A DNA stretch of 64,000 nucleotides from Sphaerolaimus hirsutus. Taxonomy: Eukaryota; Nematoda; Chromadorea; Monhysterida; Sphaerolaimidae. A program made the translations under genes and the position numbers. Each line of letters begins with the position of its first letter. Within the stretch, counting starts at the first letter, position 1. The stretch spans positions 23,150,352 through 23,214,351 of the forward strand of contig OZ038453.1 in assembly GCA_964036195.1 (NCBI GenBank), written 5' to 3'. This document shows positions 55,706-64,000 of the stretch, one piece after another. The notes under the pieces are model-generated. The model searched no databases and had not been told where the DNA came from. It worked only from the letters and a program-made list of their open reading frames with translations.

Positions 55706-55902
55706 CAGGGGCCAGTTCCGCTAAATGAGACGTGAGAAGTGAAATGCCAAAGGCAAAGTAAAAGCTCAAAGGCAAAGTGAAATGGCAAGTGAATTGAAAA
55801 GGAAATTGGCAAAAGCGAAGGGAATTACTTTTTATTTATATATTTTTTACTCCACTTTTGCCAATTCACTTCTCACTTCTCATTTTGCGGAACTGGCACC
55901 TG
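55706..55902. mobile_element. MITE, CAGGKGCCAGTTCCGC ends
   Basis: Ends CAGGGGCCAGTTCCGC and GCGGAACTGGCACCTG. Subterminal GAGAAGTGA words repeat on both arms and the middle repeats AAAGGCAAAGT. No target duplication was seen. It is a probable relative of 39,033-39,880 by its ends. Confidence 0.6.
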
Positions 55903-56053
55903 ATCCTGTAAAAACTCACGCTTGAATTACGCGAATTTGTACGCTAGACTTAAGCACTCAATTCACAGATATGAGAAAAAGTGATTTGATGATAATCCCA
56001 TGAACTGGAATTCTGGGGGACATGTTGATATATCTATTGTGAACACAATAATA

Positions 56054-56244
56054 TACCCGGCGGACAGCAAAGCATGTGCAGAATTTTACCATAATTTACT
56101 GAATACAATCCTGTGATAAATTTCATAACAAATTATGCCACAGTTAAAACGAAATATTGATGATAAAAAACTGTACAATTTTTGGTTCATTATTCAGATG
56201 GGTTATGGTATGTTTCCATACTAAGTGTGATGTCCGCCGAGTAT
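56054..56244. mobile_element. TA-target MITE, TACYCGGCGGAC ends
   Basis: Ends TACCCGGCGGACAGC and ATGTCCGCCGAGTA, flanked by TA. A short member of the family at 1,003-1,254. Confidence 0.7.
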
Positions 56245-57237
56245 AACTATTTCCATAAGCTTCAAAAAAGTGTTTTGCAAATGTAGCATACTAGTGAAAT
56301 CATTCATAAATGATGCACATTCTAAGAAAAACTACACTTGGACCCAGTTTCTTTGAAAAACAGTAAAAAAATTTTTTTTGAAAAACAGTATAAAAAAAAA
56401 CAGTAAAAAAACAGTAAAAAAATTTTTTTGCCAATTTGTTTCAATCGCTGCAGCGACTTCAAATGACTTATTTGTCCAGATTGAACTTTCCAGAGCACTG
56501 TAAAATGTCATGTGAAGTATCAAGAGTTAAGTAAAATGCCGCGTAAAATCAAAAATAAATTATGATTAATTGGATGTTTGGGATTTTACATGTCTTTCGA
56601 CACATTTTACATTGTACGTGAGTGGCGCCCTTTTCCAACACTACACAGCAGCACTCTGTCATTATGCATGAGAAAAATGCAAAATGTCCGACTTGGGGGA
56701 CGTGGACCCGGCTGCTATTCCAAGTCATTTCGATAGGGTAAAAAAGAGAGTAAAAATGTAACAAAGACAATGATCAAGCCAGCGTAAGTATTTTTTGAAC
56801 TATGGTATGTGGGTATTTGGTGGTATTTGTTGCAAATGTATCACACTATAAAAATAATGCAAAAATGATGCGATAAAATTTTGATGAAAGTTGGCTGAAA
56901 CGAATGCCTGATTTTTTTGCTTTGAATATGCTCTGTATACCTTGTAGTGCTTCTGGTGCTGACCTACTTTAGTTGGGACAAATTGGTGTTTGAATTTGAG
57001 TGATAAGACTTTGCAGCAAGTTATATTTTTGAAGAGAGAGTTGAAGTAGCAGTTGTGACATTGTGCCTACATACAGTAAATAGTCTTCACATAAAAGCTT
57101 ATTGAATACCTACATGTTTAGTCATTGTTGTCCGAACACGTTGAAATATCAAATAAAATTAAAATTCCAGCAGGCAGATTTCCAACGGGGCAGGCTTATT
57201 ACGCACAAATGCCCATCACACACATTTTCCCATTTTT

Positions 57238-57515
57238 CCACTTGACACTTTCAAGTGATTTTCAGATATGAGTGAAGTGAAAAAAAGTTGCACAATGACA
57301 GTAGTGAACTTTTTTCACTTCACTCATATCTCAAAATCACTTGAAAAAGTGTCAAGTGAAAAAACGGTCAAAAATAGCCATTTTTCACCATTTTTTTCAC
57401 TTGATAATTTTTAGAGTGATATGAGTGAAGTGAAAAAAGTTCACCAATGTCATTGCAAAACGTTTTTTCACTTCACTCATATCTGAAAATGACTTGAAAA
57501 AGTGTCAAGTGAAAA
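57238..57515. mobile_element. Pair of palindromic AGTGAAGTGA MITEs (copy 2)
   Basis: Two hairpins, 57,238-57,360 and 57,400-57,515, correspond to 11,422-11,702. Outer arms with TTACGCACAAATGCCCAT and ATGGGCATTTGTG extend the inverted repeat to about 57,200-57,550. Confidence 0.7.
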
Positions 57516-57808
57516 AACGGGAAAATGTGCGTAATGGGCATTTGTGTATACTAGTACACTGCCATTTCCAACATAAAATAAAAAGTTGAGAAACCTATAA
57601 TACTGTCAATGAGAGATTTGACATCAAACAGTAAAAAAAAACAATTTTGTGGAAATGTAGCTAGTGCATTGAAAAAATGATGTACTTCCTTCAAAAGCAC
57701 TTATTGAGTAGCATTTAGTGTAAACTAAGTGTCAAATGTAAAGTCCATTGCAAAGTCAATTGTCAATTCTCATGCAAAGTGCCAAATGTAAAGTAGAATG
57801 AAAGTATT

Positions 57809-58351
57809 TACCAGTATGGGTACTTTTGAAAAAGTTTAGTATGTATAGCAACTGTGATGAGATCGTACATTACTAAAAAAGCTGAAAATAGGAATATTTG
57901 TAGGTGAAAATGGGCAAAAGATATGTAAATTTGTGAATGTTATGTTTTATAAGAAAACACTTTATTTATACATTATTTATGATTCGTTACATACCGTATT
58001 TCCTAGAATTATTCCCCGGGGGTTTATTTTTTCAGAGTGAAAATTTTCAGAGAAAAACGTGAAAAATGTACTCACTTACTTGTATATTTTTTGAAAGTAC
58101 ATGTTTATTGAAAACATGTTTAAAGTGGCATAGAAAGTGACATTTTAACAGACAGAAAGCGACAAACATAGTCACGCTAGTTTTCAACCAAAATGTCAAA
58201 AAACTCATAAATCAGCTTTTAATACATTGGAGTTTTCTAGAATGAGGTCAACCACAGTTGATAGATATCATGAATGACTCACACTAGAAACATCAAATGT
58301 GTTCAAAGCTGATTTTTTAGTTGATTATGGAAGTGGAAGTGTAACAGTGGA
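57809..58351. other. Non-coding with element ends
   Basis: Contains a CCGTATTTCCTAGAATTATTCC end at 57,993 and a diverged CACACTAG-type element (about 58,170-58,320) whose right part runs into the minisatellite. No gene. Confidence 0.4.
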
Positions 58352-59488
58352 AGTTATGGATCTGTTCCCAATCGAATGGGAGTTATGGACCAGTTCCCAA
58401 TTGAATTGTAGTTTTGGATATGTTCCCAATCGAATTGGAGTTTTGGACCGGTTCCCAATTGAATTGGAGTTATGGACCGGTTCCCAATCGAATTGTAGTT
58501 ATGGACCGGTTCCCAATTGAATTGGAGTTTTGGATCTGTTCCCAATCGAATTGGAGGTTTGGACCAGTTCCCAATCGAATTGGAGTTTTGGACCGGTTCC
58601 CAATCGAATTGGAGGTTTGGATCTGTTCCCAATCGAATTGGAGTTATGGACCGGTTCCCAATCAAATTGGAGTTATGGACCGGTTCCCAATTGAATTGGA
58701 GTTTTGGATCTGTTCCCAATCGAATTGGAGTTTTGGACCGGTTCCCAATTGAATTGGAGGTTTGGATCTGTTCCCAATCGAATTGGAGTTTTGGACCGGT
58801 TCCCAATCGAATTGGAGTTTTGGACCGGTTCCCAATCGAATTGGAGGTTTGGATCTGTTCCCAATTGAATTGGAGGTTTGGATCTGTTCCCAATTGAATT
58901 GGAGGTTTGGATCTGTTCCCAATCGAATTGGAGGTTTGGACCGGTTCCCAATCGAATTGGAGTTTTGGACCGGTTCCCAATCGAATTGGAGGTTTGGATC
59001 TGTTCCCAATTGAATTGAAGTTTTGGACCGGTTCCCAATCGAATTGGAGTTATGGACCGGTTCCCAATCGAATTGGAGTTTTGGACCGGTTCCCAATTGA
59101 ATTGGAGGTTTGGATCTGTTCCCAATTGAATTGGAGGTTTGGATCTGTTCCCAATCGAATTGGAGTTTTGGACCGGTTCCCAATCGAATTGGAGTTTTGG
59201 ACCGGTTCCCAATCGAATTGGAGTTTTGGACCGGTTCCCAATTGAATTGGAGTTTTGGACCGGTTCCCAATTGAATTGGAGGTTTGGATCTGTTCCCAAT
59301 CGAATTGGAGTTTTGGACCGGTTCCCAATCGAATTGGAGTTTTGGACCGGTTCCCAATCGAATTGGAGTTTTGGACCGGTTCCCAATCGAATTGGAGTTT
59401 TGGACCGGTTCCCAATCGAATTGGAGGTTTGGATCTGTTCCCATTCGAATTGGAGGTTTTGATCAGTCCCAATAGAATTGGAGGATTC
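58352..59488. repeat. 29-bp minisatellite, about 39 copies
   Basis: Two unit types alternate: GGACCGGTTCCCAATCGAAT + TGGAGTTTT and GGATCTGTTCCCAATYGAAT + TGGAGGTTT. Each unit contains the dyad CCAAT-YGA-ATTGG. The unit has no stop in any of the six frames, and because 29 is not a multiple of 3 each frame cycles through a 29-residue peptide repeat. The long open frames (for example minus strand 58,673-59,500) are therefore by-products, not a gene. Confidence 0.95.
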
Positions 59489-59765
59489 AACGTGGAACAT
59501 ATTTATAGAGTGACTACACGGCTATGTACATATTTACAGAAGTGGTTCCATTGAATATTAAAGATTTTCGTTTGCAATTTGTGTGCATTTTCATTCGCAG
59601 TGCACCTGTATTTTCGTTCGCAGTTTATTGCCTGCGTTTCGATTTCAGTGCGCCTGGGTTTTCGATCGAAATTGCCATTGGCTGTGAATTATGTGAAAAG
59701 ACAACAAGGCACTTCCAGACCTTGTAAATCACACTGTAAAATGTATTGAACCCTGTAAAGTGTAA
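59489..59765. other. Non-coding flank with GTAAAATG words
   Basis: From 59,713 the sequence CTTCCAGACCTTGTAAATC begins a GTAAAATGTCA-type element, interrupted by the element at 59,766-60,148 and continuing at 60,152 (AAGACCCTGTAAAATGTC). No exon was recognised at 59,500-59,700. Confidence 0.4.
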
Positions 59766-60148
59766 CACAGCAAAAAATAGATCCGTGAAGCGTGTGGAAG
59801 CGGGCTGGATGCGCGTGAAGCGGCGCGCTTCCACACGCTTCCACACGCTTCCACCAACATCACGAGATTCTGGGTGAAGTGTCTTCCACACGCTTCACCT
59901 ATCTTCACCGCGCGCTTCACGCGCATCCAAACATGTGGAAGACACTTCACGCCGCTGGCGCTTCCACACGCTTCCCCCGCGTATAAATTTGCGTGGGAGC
60001 GCGATATTAAGAAGCGTGAAGTGCCTTCACGCATTTTTTCGTGAGTGTGTGGAAGCGCTGACATGCTTGGTGAAGCGTTCGGGAAGTGTTGGCGTGAAGA
60101 CACTTCCCGACGCTTCACCGCGCATCCACACACCCATTTTTTGCTGTG
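59766..60148. mobile_element. Harbinger-like MITE iterating CTTCCACACGCTTCACG
   Basis: Ends CACAGCAAAAAATAG and ATTTTTTGCTGTG are flanked by TAA on both sides. A 3-bp TWA duplication is characteristic of PIF/Harbinger. The interior is GC-rich and consists of CTTCCACACGCTTC, GTGAAGCG and GTGGAAGACACTTC words on both strands. Harbinger transposase fragments lie at 33.8-36.2 kb, though no match in ends was shown. Confidence 0.75.
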
Positions 60149-60284
60149 TAAAAGACCCTGTAAAATGTCATCACCATTGATAAAATGTATTTACGTTTAC
60201 TCAATAATTACATATACTCGAGTACTGAGTGAATACGTTTATGTATACTTTGAAAAAAGTAGCTGTACTCGCTTTTACGTATAC

Positions 60285-60400
60285 CGTATTACCTCGAATT
60301 ATCCCCCCTTGAATTAACCCCCCCTCGAAATACCCCCCCCCCCCTAAAATTCGGCTGAGGAAATAATACCCCCCCCCCTCGAAATACCCCCCCCCCCCCT
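60285..60400. mobile_element. CCGTATTACCTCGAATTA element, left part
   Basis: TACCGTATTACCTCGAATTA is followed by alternating CGAAATACCCCC tracts. It continues into the duplicated segment through a core shared with 3,669-4,086. This is the intact left context that copy 1 (50,095) lacks. Confidence 0.6.
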
Positions 60401-63400
60401 AAATTGAGTGTAGAGAGAACGTACATGACAAATACTGCAGTTTGTGATCTGTACACTGCATAACACACGTTCAAAGTGATGATCAAGTGATGTTAGGGAA
60501 GGGATGTGTATATACAGTTATATATGCCTATAAACACATATACATCTACGTAATTGTTTGAATTTTTATGTCTGCGTATGGGGAATTTCTTAAAAAAACC
60601 ACTTTCTGTGTTTTGAGTTTTCTTTAAGATGGAAAGAAACAGCAGTTGAGTAAAATATTTATATTTATTTTTGATGTCTGTTTTTTTGCACAAAAGCATT
60701 GAAAAACATGTCGTAGAACATTTGCGAGCAAAAGTAGACTTGGCGCCAGCATGTTTGTGAGTGTTTTTTGCAAAACAGAAAGAAATGGTAGTTGAGTAAA
60801 ATATTCATATTTATATTTGATGTCTGTTTTTAGCACAAAAGCATTGAAAAACATGTTGTAGAACATTTCCTAGCAGAAGTAGACTTAGCATCAGCATGTT
60901 TGTGAGTATTTTCCTTTAAGACAGAAAGAAACCGCTATCATCTAGAATATTTATATTTGTTTTTATTGTCAGTTTTTGTGCACAAAATCATTGTAAAACA
61001 TGTTATTGAACATTTTTGAACAAAAGTAGCAGCATTTTTCTGTATTTTGCAATCATTTTGCCATTGTGTGCAAATGTCACACAATAATTTTGTTTGGAAG
61101 ATACTTACACAACTGTTGGCACCAAATCTACTTTTGCTCAGAAATGTTCAATAACATGTTTTTCAATGCTTTTGTGCAAAAAACAACAACAGAAAACAAA
61201 AAGTAGATATAATTATTTTAGTCGGTTTGGTGTTTCTTCCCGACTTAAGGAAAATACACACAAAAAGGCTGGCACCAAAACTACTTTAGCTTGGAAATGT
61301 TTCATGACATGTTTTTCAATGCTTTTGTGCAAAAAAACAGACATCAAAAATAAATATAAATATTTTAGTCAACTGCCATTTCTTTCCGTCTTGAAGAAAA
61401 TACACACAAAAATGCTGGCGCCAAAACTACTTTAACTTGGAAATGTTTTATGACATGTTTTTCAATGCTTTTGTGCAAAAAAACAGACATCAAAAATAAA
61501 TATAAATAATTTAAACAACTGCCATTTCTTTCCGTCTTGAAGGAAATACTCACAAACATGCTGGTGCCAAGTCTACTTTTGCTTGGAAATGTTTTATGAC
61601 TTTTTTTTCAATGCTTTTATGCAAAAAAAAACAGACAACAAAAAATAGGTAGATAAAAATATATATTTCTTTCAAAGTTTTCAAGAAAACAGTAACAAAA
61701 ATGCTGGTGCCAAGGCCACATTTACTTGAAAGTGTTCCAGTATTTTCTTTAAGACATAATAAAACTGCAATCGTCTAGAATTTTTATATTGGTTTTTGTT
61801 GTCTGTTTTTTTTTGCACAAAAGCATTGTAAAACATGTTATGGAACATTTTTGAGCAAAGGTAGCCTTGGTGCCTGCATTCTTCTGTATTTTGCAAACAT
61901 TTTGCCGTTGTGTGCAAATGTAGCACCATAATTTTGTTTGCAAAATTCAAAAACATTTTCGAACTTTTGATTTTTTTGCCATCGTTAGTGCTTGGAATGG
62001 CTGGCCGCCCCCAGCCCCAGTGTGTTACTCACCCCAATTGACATTTTACAGGACATTTGACACTTGAATTTACACTTTCAGGGCTCAGCACTGGCACCAA
62101 ATTGATGCCACTGCCATTTTACAGGGAATTTTTCATGACTTTTGACACTTTGCATGAATGACATTTGACTATTTACAGGGCTTTTTACAGCATCTGGTGG
62201 GGGAAATGAAAATGGAAAGTAAATAAAGGTAAATATGTAAATACAAGCGTAAATAAAATATGAAAAAAATACTGATTTTTACAATTTCTATGCTACTTAA
62301 ATACGTTTTCCGTTGATTAAATACTTGATTTTACGTTTTATCTGGGAAAAATAGTATTTTACTCACCTCTTATGCAGTGTAAAAGTAATTAAAACTAAAA
62401 TACCGAAATCTAATATAATATTCAAATAACTAAAGCACCGCACCGCACCGCAACTAAAATACCGAAATCTGTATTTTATTTCAAACGATGAATTCAATAA
62501 AGCAATACCCTATATAAATATTAATAAAGCTACCTATATATAACTTTTGATTGGATAGGGATATTAAAATAATTTTTGTGCCAAGTTTATTGTATTTGTC
62601 TAACGTATATGATGTTCAAAAAATCATTTTTTGTGTGTTCAAAAACCGGGTCAAATCGGCATACGGAATTTAGACATCACTAATATGATCACAAAAATTG
62701 GATCTGCAGGTTGTCCTGATTATTTTAAGTGTTGAATGTTCCGAATCGGCCCAGAAATGGCCAAGTTATTAAGCTTCAATGTCAATGTGCAGATCATCTG
62801 TGCAAAATGACCACCTTTTTTACAGACCCCCCTTATCTCGGAACTGGGGGATTATTCGAGCAAACCAAAATAATTCATCATAGCACAGACCCCAAAACCC
62901 AATATACTCGAAGGGCATCAAAATCGGCCAATGTACAACATAATGGGACACATGAATGTGCATTTCTATGACATCGCAAAAAATATAAGAAACATAGTTT
63001 ACAACCTGATATATTTGAAATATTTATTACATTGAAAAATGAATAAAATGTTATATGAAATGATATAATTTTTCAATGATATTTACAATTTCAGCGATGA
63101 AAAATGTCTGTATAAATAAATATATGCGTTAGATATATAACCACGATATATATAATAAATATAACCACGTTCTCTCTAGTACTAAACAGCGTCGAACCCT
63201 GCGACGACTGCAGAAGGCACAATTTTCGTGCACACACTAACACATATATGGGGTGCTGAATTGCACATAAGGCATAGACACCTTTGACCGATTCAGCACA
63301 AAAGCTGCTTTTTTAACTCCTTTGTGTAGTCAGGAACCGCCAAAAATCAAAATGCCACGGAAGGATCGATCCCGTTGGAGAAAGAATTTCCCATCATTTC

Positions 63401-63774
63401 TGGAAGCACAGTTTCACATGTTGAAAACAGTCCCAATTTAGGTGGTCCTGTGGAGTCACGTTTTTTGCATATGATCTGATAAATGTGACAAATCTGGTGA
63501 TATGAATTTTTGTTATGTGGAACCGTGCACTTAACACAACAAATGGGGTACATTTTCCTACCCCCATACAAAATTTGAGCAGTTTTCATTCAAAATTGAC
63601 GTGTTGGGAGCCAATTGAAACCGTGCGCCTGACGTGGGCCACCCGATATAACCAAACCAGTTCTAACATATGTAAAAGTGGTGGGCGTGCGTTTGACGCG
63701 TGCACCTGGTCGAGTGTCTTCCTTCGATGGTATGTACCGTATTTCTTCGATTTTATTGACCGTTCATTTACATT
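60380..63774 (+). repeat. 3.4-kb duplicated segment, copy 2
   Basis: Matches 50,095-53,491 with a constant offset of 10,283 after the C-tract. Left of it the transposon sequence is continuous, so this copy has the better claim to be ancestral. It includes a second 145-bp array at about 60,603-61,893. Confidence 0.95.
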
Positions 63775-64000
63775 GGCTTGCTCGTTTACATTGGCGGGTC
63801 TGAGGGGCATCCGAAAAATACATTGCCATGTTCAAATACATTGGCGTATGAAAATATCCATGTCAAGTTGTCCAATTGATCCTATCATGTTTGCCGCTCT
63901 AAGGGTCTAACAACTCCACTGCTGCGACAATTTGCCTAATTTATGATGAACTCAAAGTGTAGTTTTCATTTAAACTTATTTTACATACCTACATATTTAA
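63775..64000. other. Unique sequence at the window end
   Basis: Beyond the duplicated segment there are repeated TTTACATTGGC words and no recognised repeat or exon. Confidence 0.3.

Larger units (their letters stand above)
55621..57237. other. Insertion-rich non-coding stretch
   Basis: Absent from copy 1. It holds two MITEs (55,706-55,902 and 56,054-56,244), GTAAAATGTCA pieces (about 55,556-55,630 and 56,490-56,610) and otherwise AT-rich sequence. No exon recognised. Confidence 0.45.
53499..57808 (+). repeat. Segmental duplication, copy 2 (with 9,864-11,995)
   Basis: Colinear with 9,864-11,995 but interrupted by an element at 54,902-55,467 and by about 1.6 kb at 55,621-57,237. The start, CCATTAGTAGGCGCCACGCC, abuts the end of the 3.4-kb segment at 53,491. 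Confidence 0.85.

Noticed and set aside
58354..59500. Long open frames on both strands (up to 275 codons) suggesting a repeat protein gene
   Set aside because: They are produced by a 29-bp tandem repeat without stops in any frame. All frames are equally open and there is no start, splice or homology support.

Overview
This window is nuclear DNA from a eukaryote, most likely an invertebrate animal. The evidence is GT-AG split exons, one exon of the metazoan phosphatase PPTC7, fragments of PIF/Harbinger transposase and a Penelope-like reverse transcriptase, and AT-rich DNA packed with short non-autonomous transposons. I cannot name the species; an arthropod is a guess. There is no prokaryotic gene layout, operon, CRISPR array or convincing tRNA/rRNA gene. 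A 200-base N run (23,407-23,606) marks an assembly gap.

Genes. Two transcription units can be supported. (1) A plus-strand multi-exon gene of unknown function has exons at about 17,992-18,137, 18,498-18,770, 22,149-22,292, 26,449-26,639, 27,414-27,563 and possibly 30,063-30,233. All junctions are phase-compatible and encode a Ser/Gln/Asn/Lys-rich, probably disordered protein region. Two of these exons are duplicated at 577-767 and 1,963-2,112. (2) A minus-strand exon at 24,443-24,643 encodes the core of a PPTC7-type PP2C phosphatase and lies inside an intron of gene 1. A small minus-strand terminal exon at 37,322-37,448 is possible. Decayed transposon genes lie at 33.8-36.6 kb.

Mobile DNA. 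Most of the window is nested MITE-like elements. At least ten have readable 8-bp target duplications and hAT-type ends (5'-YARNG). Others have TA duplications (Tc1/mariner/pogo-like), one TAA (PIF/Harbinger-like), and two have 4-bp duplications. Several insertions are proved by an empty paralogous site in the same window. Many unrelated families share one design: the interior is a degenerate reiteration of a short family-specific motif (GGCGCC, GGCACC, ACGTAAAC, GGAAAACGG, TTTTATTTT, GATAGATAGCT, ATCGAT, GTTAAAAGTTGAG, AGTGAAGTGA, CTTCCACACGCTTCACG and others). This is the most interesting signal here.

Larger structure. Duplications link 0.46-4.6 kb with 26.3-29.2 kb (third partial copy at 16.1-16.5 kb), 9.86-12.0 kb with 53.5-57.8 kb, 4.75-5.19 kb with 47.4-47.8 kb, and 13.8-14.2 kb with 14.4-15.1 kb. 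A tandem pair occupies 32.7-37.1 kb. A 3.4-kb segment at 50.1-53.5 kb recurs, apparently identical, at 60.4-63.8 kb. Two large foldbacks (24,953-26,320 and 48,976-50,096), a 145-bp satellite with orientation switches, a 29-bp minisatellite (58.35-59.49 kb) and a cluster of strong hairpins (45.5-45.9 kb) complete the layout.
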